This document shows, piece after piece, positions 8,456 through 14,967 of a stretch of 16,467 bases of DNA. The first letter of the stretch is position 1; every line of letters begins with the position of its first letter. Origin of the DNA: an uncultured Clostridium sp. (GTDB lineage Bacteria > Bacillota > Clostridia > TANB77 > CAG-508); contig USJU01000022.1 of the NCBI GenBank assembly GCA_900555085.1, positions 1 through 16,467 of the forward strand. The letters are read 5' to 3'. A model generated the notes under the pieces. That model was not told the origin of the DNA and made no database searches. It saw nothing but the letters and a program-made list of their open reading frames with translations. The position numbers were made by a program, and so were the translations under genes.

Positions 8456-9838
8456 ATGGAAAAATATATAAATGTAATTGGAGGAGGCTTAGCTGGAGCA
8501 GAAGCGGCATACCAAATTGCTAAAAGAAATATAAAAGTAAAATTATATGAAATGAAACCAACAAAATTTTCACCAGCTCATTCAAATGAAAATTTAGCAG
8601 AAATTGTATGCAGTAATTCATTTAAGTCTAATTTACATACAAATGCTTGTGGTGTTTTAAAAGAAGAACTTAGAATATTAGATTCACTCTTAATAAGAAT
8701 AGCGGATGAAACTGCTGTTCCCGCAGGACAAGCTCTTGCTGTAGATAGAGAAAAATTTTCTAAAAGAGTAACAGAAGAACTTGAGAAGAATAGTTTTATA
8801 GAAATAATAAATAAAGAGATAGATGAAGAGCTATTGCAAAAGATGATAGATAATAATGAAACAGTTATTATAGCGACAGGACCATTAACTTCTGATAAAC
8901 TTGCAAAAAAAATATCTAAAATAACAGGAAATGAAAAATTATATTTTTACGATGCAGCAGCACCTATTGTTTCAAAGGAAAGTATAGATTTCAATATAGC
9001 TTTTTATGGAAATAGATATGAGCAGGAAAAAAAGAAAGATGAAAGCATAGAAGAATGGAAAAAACGAATAGAAAATCAAGAAAAAAGTTATATTAATCTT
9101 CCAATGAATAAAGATGAATATGAAAAATTCTATAATGAATTAGTAAATGCTGAAGTGGTAGAACTTCATAACTTTGAAAAAAGAGAAATATTTGAAGGCT
9201 GTATGCCAATAGAAATAATGGCTAAAAGAGGAAAAGATACATTGAGATATGGTCCACTAAAACCGGTAGGATTTGATGATCCTAGATATGCTAAAAGACC
9301 ATATGCAATTGTTCAATTAAGACAAGATGATAGAAGTGCAAGTATTTATAATATAGTTGGTTTTCAAACTAATTTAAAATTTGGAGAACAAAAAAAAGTA
9401 TTCAGTTTAATACCTGGACTTAAAAATGCAGATTTTATTAAATATGGTGTAATGCATAGAAATACATATATAAATTCAAGTGAATTACTTGATGAAACAT
9501 ATAATTTAAAAAGCAATAATAACATATTTTTTGCAGGACAAATAACGGGGGTAGAAGGATATGTAGAATCTATATCATCAGGATTGGTAGCAAGTTTGAA
9601 TGCTGTAGCAAAAATAAATAAATGTGAAAAAACAATATTTCCTAGAGAAACAGTAATAGGAGCTTTAGCAAAATATATTTCAACTCCTAATGATAAATTC
9701 CAGCCAATGAATGCAAATTTTGGAATAATACCAGAATTAGATAAAAAAATAAAAGACAAGAAAAAAAGATATGAGAAACTTGGAGATAGAGCTTTAGAAA
9801 AAATAAAAATTTGCCAAAATTATGTAAATATGATATAA
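8456..9838 (+). CDS. trmFO: Methylenetetrahydrofolate--tRNA-(uracil-5-)-methyltransferase (TrmFO)
   Basis: FAD- and folate-dependent enzyme that makes 5-methyluridine at position 54 of the tRNA T-loop, using methylenetetrahydrofolate and NAD(P)H. Visible features are the FAD-binding NVIGGGLAGAEAA near the N-terminus, YEMKP, the VCSNSFKS segment with the conserved catalytic-type Cys (C52 counting from ATG), ATGPLTSDK, the EGCMPIE motif with the second Cys (C249), RPYAIVQLRQDD and the C-terminal GQITGVEGYVES. ATG 8456 is preferred: GGAG (8447-8450) lies 5 nt before it, while the in-frame GTG 8450 overlaps that site. The protein is 460 residues. Between GNRY and SYINLPM there is a charged stretch of about 20 residues (187-207) that I do not recall in standard family members; it shifts the second Cys to 249 rather than about 226. 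The gene follows the helicase by 8 nt and is probably cotranscribed with it. Confidence 0.95.
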   Translation: MEKYINVIGGGLAGAEAAYQIAKRNIKVKLYEMKPTKFSPAHSNENLAEIVCSNSFKSNLHTNACGVLKEELRILDSLLIRIADETAVPAGQALAVDREKFSKRVTEELEKNSFIEIINKEIDEELLQKMIDNNETVIIATGPLTSDKLAKKISKITGNEKLYFYDAAAPIVSKESIDFNIAFYGNRYEQEKKKDESIEEWKKRIENQEKSYINLPMNKDEYEKFYNELVNAEVVELHNFEKREIFEGCMPIEIMAKRGKDTLRYGPLKPVGFDDPRYAKRPYAIVQLRQDDRSASIYNIVGFQTNLKFGEQKKVFSLIPGLKNADFIKYGVMHRNTYINSSELLDETYNLKSNNNIFFAGQITGVEGYVESISSGLVASLNAVAKINKCEKTIFPRETVIGALAKYISTPNDKFQPMNANFGIIPELDKKIKDKKKRYEKLGDRALEKIKICQNYVNMI

Positions 9839-9839
9839 T
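9811..9839 (+). promoter_or_regulatory. Strong extended -10 promoter overlapping the trmFO stop codon
   Basis: TTGCCA (9811-9816; 5 of 6 consensus), a 17-nt spacer and a perfect TATAAT (9834-9839) preceded by TGA (9831-9833), giving the extended TGnTATAAT. The -10 contains the trmFO stop codon (9836-9838). The predicted start near 9846 leaves about 33 nt before the downstream ATG. Confidence 0.75.
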
Positions 9840-9878
9840 TGATTTGTTTGATTGAGATTTAATAAAAAGGAGAGTATT

Positions 9879-10994
9879 ATGGAAGAAAAATTTTTAAATA
9901 AAATCCAAAAAATTATTGAAGAATTAAATAAATTAGATAAAATGCCAAATGTTGTTGAATGGAATGACAAAAGAGCAGCTAGCCAAAATTTTAATAAAAA
10001 AGAAAAAATATATGAAAATAGTAAAGAAGGCGAAATTTTACAAATATTAGATGAAACAACAGATATAGAAGAAAGAAAAGAAAATATAGAAAAATTGAAA
10101 ATAATTAGAAACAAAAAGAAAGAAAAATTAAAAAAAGAATTAAATAATGAATTGGAAAATTTACGAGAAAAGTTGAATAAAGAAAGCGAAAGATTGGATA
10201 GAAAAATTCAAAAGGCGAGGGATTTAAACAAAAGAGTAAGAAAAATTATAGCAAATAATAATGCTTTATTGAAAAATAGAGATGAAAATAGTTTAGTATA
10301 TAAGGCTGCTAAAGAAGAAAATGAGAAGGCTATTATACGAAAAAATAAAATGCCGGAGATTATTAAAAATTTAAAAGATGAAAGAAAAAGATTAGATAAA
10401 AAAATAAATTTTTATAATAATATAGATATTGAAAAAGATGGAATAAATAAAATGATGAGCTTATTTATTGCTAATAATAAAATAGAAGAAAAAAATGATA
10501 ATAAAAAAGAAAGTAATAACAAAGATACAGCAAATAATAACAAAGAAGATACTAATTCAGCTAAATATAAAACAATTAGTAGTAAAATTTCAAATGATAT
10601 GTCAAGAGATTATAAAAATATACATTTAAAAACAGATACTATATCTGTAAAAAATAAAAAAGTAAAGAAGATTGATGTAGAAATGATTATAAATAAAATT
10701 AAAAATCTTAAAATAATTAAAAAAATAAGAAATATTTTCTATAATATAAAAAATCATATAAAACCATTACCAGAAAGAATTGCACTTGGAGCAAAAAAAG
10801 AAGATACAGAAACAAAAGAAACAAATTTAACAGAAATGATTGATAGAATGCAGATAATTGCAAAAGAAAATATTCCTGTTAGAACGTACTTTGTGGATAA
10901 AATTGATAACAAAGATAATCATATAGAAACAAATGCAAGCAAAAAAATAGCTGAAAATCATGAAGAATTCAAAGAAAACGAAATTGAAAAATAG
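9879..10994 (+). CDS. Unrecognised Lys/Glu/Asn-rich coiled-coil protein
   Basis: The protein has 371 residues and I recognise no family in it. There is no signal peptide or membrane segment, so it is probably cytoplasmic. Roughly residues 60-180 are a long charged helical stretch with heptad-like spacing of Leu/Ile among Lys and Glu (for example LKKELNNELENLREKL), so a coiled coil is likely. About residues 200-235 form an Asn/Lys/Asp-rich low-complexity linker. A moderately basic C-terminal part contains KPLPERIALGAKK and NIPVRTYFVDKID, the most ordered-looking segments. ATG 9879 is chosen because GGAG (9869-9872) is 6 nt upstream; the in-frame TTG 9852 has no such site. It has its own strong promoter and lies just before the rpsL promoter. 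The frame is clean and Lys/Glu usage resembles neighbours, so it is probably a real gene. Function unknown. Confidence 0.75.
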   Translation: MEEKFLNKIQKIIEELNKLDKMPNVVEWNDKRAASQNFNKKEKIYENSKEGEILQILDETTDIEERKENIEKLKIIRNKKKEKLKKELNNELENLREKLNKESERLDRKIQKARDLNKRVRKIIANNNALLKNRDENSLVYKAAKEENEKAIIRKNKMPEIIKNLKDERKRLDKKINFYNNIDIEKDGINKMMSLFIANNKIEEKNDNKKESNNKDTANNNKEDTNSAKYKTISSKISNDMSRDYKNIHLKTDTISVKNKKVKKIDVEMIINKIKNLKIIKKIRNIFYNIKNHIKPLPERIALGAKKEDTETKETNLTEMIDRMQIIAKENIPVRTYFVDKIDNKDNHIETNASKKIAENHEEFKENEIEK

Positions 10995-11016
10995 ATGAAA
11001 TATATAATGAAAAGCA

Positions 11017-11045
11017 TTGACATAATTAACTAAAAATGATAAAAT
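11017..11045 (+). promoter_or_regulatory. Near-consensus promoter of the str operon (rpsL-rpsG-fusA)
   Basis: Perfect -35 TTGACA (11017-11022), a 17-nt spacer and -10 TAAAAT (11040-11045) with an upstream TGA (11037-11039), an extended -10. It is the strongest promoter in the window, fitting ribosomal protein genes. The predicted transcription start is about 11051-11053, at the foot of the hairpin at 11047-11094. Confidence 0.85.
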
Positions 11046-11046
11046 A

Positions 11047-11094
11047 TAAACCGTTATGGTAAAATGTGTAAAACTATACATCCGTAACGGTTTA
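11047..11094 (+). promoter_or_regulatory. Hairpin at the predicted 5' end of the rpsL mRNA
   Basis: TAAACCGTTATGG (11047-11059) pairs with CCGTAACGGTTTA (11082-11094): 13 bp with one G-T wobble. Inside, ATGTGTA (11064-11070) pairs with TATACAT (11075-11081) around an AAAC loop, leaving only a 4-nt bulge. Because transcription should begin near 11052, about 9 outer pairs plus the inner stem would sit at the very 5' end of the transcript. It could stabilise the mRNA or act in attenuation; the AT-rich tract after it (11091-11105) is not a clean T-run. AGGAGG (11106-11111) follows, 10 nt before the GTG start. Confidence 0.7.
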
Positions 11095-11121
11095 TATTAT
11101 TTTATAGGAGGTGAAATTTAA

Positions 11122-11535
11122 GTGCCAACAATTAATCAATTAGTAAGAAAAGGAAGACAAACTTCAAAAGCAAAATCAAACTCACCAGCTCTACAACATG
11201 GTTATAACTCTAAAAACAAGAGATTAACAAACCATAGAGCACCACAAAAAAGAGGAGTTTGTACAGTTGTAAAAACTGTAACACCTAAAAAGCCAAACTC
11301 AGCTTTGAGAAAAGTTGCCAGAGTTAGACTTTCTAATGGTTACGAAGTAACATCTTATATACCAGGTATAGGACATAACCTACAAGAACATAGTGTTGTT
11401 TTAATTAGAGGTGGAAGAGTAAAAGACCTTCCAGGTGTTAGATACCACATTATAAGAGGAACATTAGATACAGCAGGTGTTAAAGATAGAATGCAAGCGC
11501 GTTCTAAGTATGGAGCTAAACGTCCTAAAAAATAG
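11122..11535 (+). CDS. rpsL: 30S ribosomal protein S12
   Basis: Small-subunit protein at the decoding centre, 137 residues, the usual Gram-positive length with the ~13-residue insertion after residue 10 relative to E. coli. Motifs are PTINQLVRKGR at the N-terminus, QKRGVC, TPKKPNSALRK (54-64), YIPGIGHNLQEHS (79-91) and GGRVKDLPGVRYH (97-109). Lysines 56 and 101, where streptomycin-resistance changes usually arise, are wild type, as is P104. The start is GTG 11122 with AGGAGG 10 nt upstream. It heads the str operon, but here the upstream neighbour is an unknown coiled-coil gene rather than rpoC or an L7Ae-like gene, which I expected from other Firmicutes. Strong expression is implied by the promoter. 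Confidence 0.98.
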   Translation: MPTINQLVRKGRQTSKAKSNSPALQHGYNSKNKRLTNHRAPQKRGVCTVVKTVTPKKPNSALRKVARVRLSNGYEVTSYIPGIGHNLQEHSVVLIRGGRVKDLPGVRYHIIRGTLDTAGVKDRMQARSKYGAKRPKK

Positions 11536-11542
11536 TAAAATC

Positions 11543-11655
11543 GATTAAATCAGGCATCCTGCACATTTTTGTTTTATTAATTAGACTTCGACGTACAATA
11601 AGTACGCCTTCATCCTAATTAATTCATAAAAATGTACATTATACCTAATTTACTC
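11543..11655 (+). ncRNA. Structured intercistronic RNA element, copy 1 (rpsL-rpsG spacer)
   Basis: A long imperfect hairpin. The outer stem is TAAATCAGG (11546-11554) with CCTAATTTA (11644-11652), one mismatch, extendable to 11543/11655. The middle stem is TGCACATTTTT (11560-11570) with AAAAATGTACA (11628-11638), one mismatch. The inner stem is ATTAATTAG (11576-11584) with CTAATTAAT (11615-11623), perfect. The apical stem is CGTAC (11592-11596) with GTACG (11602-11606) around AATAA. Between inner and apical stems is an internal loop with TTCG on one side and CTTC on the other. Its core (11560-11639) recurs after rpsG at 12390-12468. No T-run follows, so it is not a terminator. Whether it acts as RNA (S7 binding, processing) or is a dispersed palindrome is undecided. 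Confidence 0.7.
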
Positions 11656-11809
11656 AATTTTAAGCTTTGACGTAAGGCTAAAAATTAGTGCTTGTTATTC
11701 TGTTTTAATTAAGTATGGTACTTAAATTTTTAATAGATTAATAGAGCACTATACGGGAAAGAATATTTAAAAACTTTCCAGAGTAACTTTAGACATTTTT
11801 ATAAATGTC
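11656..11809 (+). other. Further hairpins in the 360-nt rpsL-rpsG spacer
   Basis: This covers the rest of the long gene-free stretch 11536-11895, where I see no coding frame or convincing promoter. Four potential hairpins lie in tandem. (a) 11656-11665 with 11677-11686, 10 bp with one mismatch. (b) TAGTGCT (11686-11692) with AGCACTA (11745-11751), enclosing TTAAGTA (11709-11715) with TACTTAA (11719-11725). (c) GGAAAG (11756-11761) with CTTTCC (11774-11779). (d) GACATTT (11792-11798) with AAATGTC (11803-11809). None is followed by a T-run. From 11810 to 11880 the sequence is A-rich and looks unstructured, then AAGGAG (11881-11886) serves rpsG. Confidence 0.5.
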
Positions 11810-11895
11810 AAAAAAATTAAGATGAAAGAGAATGAAAAGTAGAAAAATAAATTTGAAAATCTAATCTCAAACATCTAGAAAAGGAGTGAAGAATA

Positions 11896-12366
11896 GTGCC
11901 AAGAAGAGGAAATATAGCAAAAAGAGATGTTTTACCAGATCCAATGTACAATAGCAAAGTTGTTACAAAATTAGTAAACAACATTATGTTAGATGGTAAA
12001 AAATCTGTTGCTCAAAAAATAGTTTATGATGCATTTGATATCATAAAAGAAAAAGAACAAAAAGATCCATTAGAAGTTTTTGAAGCAGCATTAGAAAATA
12101 TAATGCCAGTTCTTGAAGTAAAAGCTAGAAGAGTTGGTGGAGCTACATACCAAGTTCCATTAGAAATTAGACCAGAAAGAAGACAAACTTTAGGTTTAAG
12201 ATGGCTAGTAAGCTACGCAAGAAACAGACATGAAAAAACAATGGCTGAAAAATTAGCCGGAGAAATAATAGATGCTACAAACGGAAACGGTGGAGCTTTC
12301 AAAAAGAAAGAAGATACTCATAGAATGGCTGAAGCTAATAAGGCTTTTGCTCATTATAAATGGTAA
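11896..12366 (+). CDS. rpsG: 30S ribosomal protein S7
   Basis: Primary 16S rRNA-binding protein that nucleates the 30S head, 156 residues, the normal bacterial length. MPRRGNIAKRDVLPDP, NNIMLDGKKS, VKARRVGGATYQVP, RPERRQTLGLRWL and the C-terminal RMAEANKAFAHYKW are all typical. The start is GTG 11896 with AAGGAG (11881-11886) 9 nt upstream. It sits between rpsL and fusA as in most bacteria, but both flanking spacers are unusually structured and carry copies of the same hairpin element; the second copy's outer stem begins at the S7 stop codon itself. In E. coli, S7 represses its own operon by binding the rpsL-rpsG spacer, so copy 1 occupies the equivalent place. That comparison is positional only. 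Confidence 0.98.
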   Translation: MPRRGNIAKRDVLPDPMYNSKVVTKLVNNIMLDGKKSVAQKIVYDAFDIIKEKEQKDPLEVFEAALENIMPVLEVKARRVGGATYQVPLEIRPERRQTLGLRWLVSYARNRHEKTMAEKLAGEIIDATNGNGGAFKKKEDTHRMAEANKAFAHYKW

Positions 12367-12491
12367 AATTTTTATAAAAACCAATAATCTGCACATTTTT
12401 ATTTTATTAATAAGACCTCGATGTACCAACGTACTACTTCGTCCTTATTAATTCATAAAAATGCACATCTTATCACTTTTTATAAAAATTT
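12366..12491 (+). ncRNA. Structured intercistronic RNA element, copy 2 (rpsG-fusA spacer)
   Basis: The outer stem is AAATTTTTATAAAAA (12366-12380) with TTTTTATAAAAATTT (12477-12491), a perfect 15 bp that begins at the last base of the rpsG stop codon. The middle stem is TGCACATTTTT (12390-12400) with AAAAATGCACA (12457-12467), two mismatches. The inner stem is ATTAATAAG (12406-12414) with CTTATTAAT (12444-12452), perfect. The apical stem is GTAC (12423-12426) with GTAC (12431-12434) around CAAC. By hand alignment the core 12390-12468 matches copy 1 at 68 of 80 columns (11 substitutions, one gap). The inner stem differs by a compensated pair: T11582-A11617 in copy 1 is A12412-T12446 here. Confidence 0.72.
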
Positions 12492-12499
12492 AAAATTAA

Positions 12500-12524
12500 C
12501 AATGTATGTAACATTGAGGGGAGG
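12500..12524 (+). promoter_or_regulatory. Small hairpin abutting the fusA ribosome binding site
   Basis: CAATGT (12500-12505) and ACATTG (12511-12516) form a 6-bp stem with a 5-nt loop directly next to AGGGGAGG (12517-12524), which lies 7 nt before the fusA ATG. The hairpin does not mask the site but stacks against it, so it could affect ribosome access or set an mRNA end. Confidence 0.4.
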
Positions 12525-12531
12525 AAAATAA

Positions 12532-14613
12532 ATGGCAGGAAGAGCATACCCACTAGAAAGAACAAGAAATATAGGAATAATGGCTCACATTGATGCTGGT
12601 AAAACAACAACAACAGAGAGAATATTATTCTATACAGGAAAAACACATAAAATAGGTGAAGTTCACGAAGGTGCTGCTACAATGGACTGGATGGCTCAAG
12701 AACAAGAAAGAGGTATTACAATTACATCTGCTTGTACAACATGTTTCTGGAATAATAATAGAATTAATATTATCGATACTCCAGGACACGTTGACTTTAC
12801 AGTTGAAGTTCAAAGATCTTTAAAAGTTCTTGATGGAGCTGTTACAGTTTTAGCTGCTAAAGGTGGAGTTCAACCACAAACAGAAACAGTTTGGAGACAA
12901 GCTGATAAATACAGTGTTCCAAGAATGGTATATGTAAACAAAATGGATATAACAGGTGCAAACTTTATGCTTTGTGTTGATCAATTAAAAAATAGATTAA
13001 AAGCAAATGCTGTACCAATCCAATTACCAATCGGAGCAGAAGATCAATTCAAAGGAATTGTAGATTTAATAAAAATGAAAGCTTTCATACACAAAGATGA
13101 TTTAGGAAAAGAAGTTGAAGAAACAGAAATTCCAGAAGATATGAGAGCAGATGCTGAAAAATTCAGAAGCGAAATGATAGAAGCAGTTGCAGAACAAGAC
13201 GAAGAATTAATGATGAAATATTTAGATGGTGAAGAACTAACAGACGAAGAAATCAAAAAAGGTTTAAGAGCTGGTACAATAGCAAACGCAATAGTTCCAG
13301 TAACATGTGGTTCTTCATATAAAAACAAAGGTGTTCAAGAATTATTAGACGCAATTGTTGATTATATGCCATCACCATTAGATATTGCACACATAAAAGG
13401 AACAACAATGGATGGAGAAGAAATAGAAGCTAAAACTTCAGATTCTGAACCATTTGCAGCATTAGCATTTAAAATTGCTACAGACCCATTTGTTGGAAAA
13501 TTATGTTTCTTTAGAGTTTATTCAGGAACTTTAGAATCAGGTTCTACAGTATTAAACTCAAGTAAAGATAAAAAAGAAAGAATTGGAAGAATTCTTCAAA
13601 TGCACTCAAATCACAGAGAAGATATAGATAAAGTATATGCTGGAGATATAGCTGCAGCAGTAGGAATGAAAGATGTTACAACTGGAAATACTTTATGTGA
13701 TCCAGATCATCCAATTATTCTAGAATCTATGGAATTCCCTGAACCAGTTATCGATATAGCAATTGAACCAAAAGATAAAGCAGCTCAAGAAAAAATGGGT
13801 ATAGCCCTAACAAAACTTGCAGAAGAAGACCCAACATTCAAAGCTTACACAAACCAAGAAACAGGTCAAACAATTATTGCAGGTATGGGTGAATTACACT
13901 TAGATATTATTATCGATAGATTAAAAAGAGAATTTAAAGTTGAATGTAATGTAGGTAAACCACAAGTTGCTTACAAAGAAACAATTAGAAATGCAGTTAA
14001 AGTTCAAGGTAAATTCATTCGTCAATCTGGTGGTAAAGGACAATATGGTGATGTTTGGTTTGAAATGGAACCATTAGAACCAGGTAAAGGAATAGAATTC
14101 GAAAGCAAAATCGTTGGAGGAGCTGTTCCAAAAGAATATATTAAGCCAATTGAACAAGGAATGAGAGAAGCTGCAGAAACTGGTGTTCTAGCTGGATACC
14201 CAGTTATAGACTTCAAAGTTTCATTAGTTGATGGTTCATACCATGAAGTTGACTCTTCAGAAATGGCGTTCAAAATAGCTGCATCTATGGCATTCAAAGA
14301 AGGATGTAAACAAGCTAAATCAGTTATACTAGAACCTATAATGAAAGTTGATATAACAGTTCCAGAAGAATACATGGGAGATGTTATAGGTGATGTAAAC
14401 TCTAGACGTGGTAGAATGGAAGGAATGGAAGGTAAAGATGGAATGCAAGAAATACATGCATTTATTCCACTTTCAGAAATGTTTGGATATGCAACAGACT
14501 TACGTTCTAAAACACAAGGTAGAGGAACATACTCAATGGAACCATCTCATTATGAAGAAGTTCCAAAATCAGTTCATGAGCAAATTGTTGCATCAAGAGC
14601 TAAAAAAGACTAG
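12532..14613 (+). CDS. fusA: Translation elongation factor G (EF-G)
   Basis: GTPase that drives ribosomal translocation and, with RRF, recycling. The 693 residues are the normal length. The G domain shows AHIDAGKT (18-25, P-loop), RGITITSA (switch region), DTPGHVD (82-88) and NKMD (136-139). The later domains are complete, including GMGELHLDI in domain III, SGGKGQYGDVWFEMEP in domain IV and the C-terminal GRMEGMEGKDGMQEIHAFIPL. No truncation or odd residue was noticed. The start is ATG 12532 with AGGGGAGG 7 nt upstream. Codons are richer in C-ending forms (AAC, TTC, TAC) than in the helicase or the coiled-coil gene, as expected for strongly expressed genes. A 62-codon gene lies between it and tuf. 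Confidence 0.98.
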   Translation: MAGRAYPLERTRNIGIMAHIDAGKTTTTERILFYTGKTHKIGEVHEGAATMDWMAQEQERGITITSACTTCFWNNNRINIIDTPGHVDFTVEVQRSLKVLDGAVTVLAAKGGVQPQTETVWRQADKYSVPRMVYVNKMDITGANFMLCVDQLKNRLKANAVPIQLPIGAEDQFKGIVDLIKMKAFIHKDDLGKEVEETEIPEDMRADAEKFRSEMIEAVAEQDEELMMKYLDGEELTDEEIKKGLRAGTIANAIVPVTCGSSYKNKGVQELLDAIVDYMPSPLDIAHIKGTTMDGEEIEAKTSDSEPFAALAFKIATDPFVGKLCFFRVYSGTLESGSTVLNSSKDKKERIGRILQMHSNHREDIDKVYAGDIAAAVGMKDVTTGNTLCDPDHPIILESMEFPEPVIDIAIEPKDKAAQEKMGIALTKLAEEDPTFKAYTNQETGQTIIAGMGELHLDIIIDRLKREFKVECNVGKPQVAYKETIRNAVKVQGKFIRQSGGKGQYGDVWFEMEPLEPGKGIEFESKIVGGAVPKEYIKPIEQGMREAAETGVLAGYPVIDFKVSLVDGSYHEVDSSEMAFKIAASMAFKEGCKQAKSVILEPIMKVDITVPEEYMGDVIGDVNSRRGRMEGMEGKDGMQEIHAFIPLSEMFGYATDLRSKTQGRGTYSMEPSHYEEVPKSVHEQIVASRAKKD

Positions 14614-14643
14614 TTAAATAATAATAGAGGTGTTTATTTTATA

Positions 14644-14832
14644 ATGAAAAAACAAAGAAATTTATTTATAGAAAGTTTAAAATATAACACTAAAGATTTT
14701 TATAATTCAGATGCAAGTAGATTACAAGCAAAACAAAAAATTACTGGAAGTATAGTGGATGATATTTCACATATATCAAGTAATTTAAGTATGCATGTAA
14801 CAGAAATTGCAAAAGAATTGGAAGAAAAATAA
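14644..14832 (+). CDS. Small hypothetical protein between fusA and tuf
   Basis: The protein has 62 residues and no family I recognise. It is predicted cytoplasmic and helical: a basic N-terminus (MKKQRNLFIESLKYN), a Ser/Asp-containing middle (KITGSIVDDISHISSNLS) and an acidic end (VTEIAKELEEK). GAGGTG (14627-14632) lies 11 nt before ATG 14644, a slightly long spacing. It begins 30 nt after the fusA stop and is followed by a GC-rich hairpin, so it would be the last gene of the str transcript. Amino-acid composition and a clean frame favour a real gene, but at this length chance cannot be excluded. Conservation in relatives between fusA and tuf would settle it. Confidence 0.55.
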   Translation: MKKQRNLFIESLKYNTKDFYNSDASRLQAKQKITGSIVDDISHISSNLSMHVTEIAKELEEK

Positions 14833-14839
14833 ATTTTGC

Positions 14840-14863
14840 ACGGGCACGAAATGCCGTGCCCGT
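14840..14863 (+). terminator. GC-rich hairpin after the str operon (possible terminator)
   Basis: A perfect 9-bp stem, ACGGGCACG (14840-14848) with CGTGCCCGT (14855-14863), has the 6-nt loop AAATGC. It is strikingly GC-rich in a very AT-rich setting and lies 7 nt after the preceding stop codon. No T-run follows directly, so a classic intrinsic terminator is uncertain; transcript-end protection or bidirectional termination are alternatives. Confidence 0.5.
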
Positions 14864-14875
14864 AAAAGAAAATAC

Positions 14876-14894
14876 AAAAAAAGCTTGCTTTTTT
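14876..14894 (+). terminator. A-tract/T-tract hairpin upstream of tuf
   Basis: AAAAAAG (14877-14883) pairs with CTTTTTT (14888-14894) around CTTG. The T-run forms the 3' arm of the stem, as in many Firmicutes terminators that can act in both directions. It lies 13 nt beyond the GC-rich hairpin; together they probably isolate tuf from the str transcript. Confidence 0.4.
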
Positions 14895-14902
14895 ATAATA
14901 AA

Positions 14903-14911
14903 TGTTATAAA
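14903..14911 (+). promoter_or_regulatory. Possible extended -10 promoter element for tuf
   Basis: TGT followed by TATAAA (14906-14911) gives an extended -10. The nearest -35-like hexamer, TTGCTT (14885-14890), has only a 15-nt spacer, so the assignment is weak. A transcript from here would have a leader of about 50 nt before ATG 14968; AAGGAGG (14953-14959) is the ribosome binding site. Confidence 0.35.
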
Positions 14912-14967
14912 ATGCAAACTAGTATTTAAAATAATAAAAAATAATAAAAATTAAGGAGGAATTTCAA

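Noticed and set aside
9852..9854. TTG 9852 as the start of the coiled-coil gene
   Set aside because: No ribosome binding site, and it is only a few bases after the predicted transcription start; ATG 9879 has GGAG at 6 nt.
11792..11809. GACATTT/AAATGTC hairpin as a terminator before rpsG
   Set aside because: It is followed by an A-run, not a T-run, and rpsG has no promoter visible downstream, so termination here would silence rpsG-fusA.
11543..12491. The twin elements as insertion-sequence ends, MITEs or a CRISPR-like repeat
   Set aside because: There is no transposase, no direct target duplication and no spacer periodicity; the similarity is confined to hairpin cores while the outer arms differ yet still pair.
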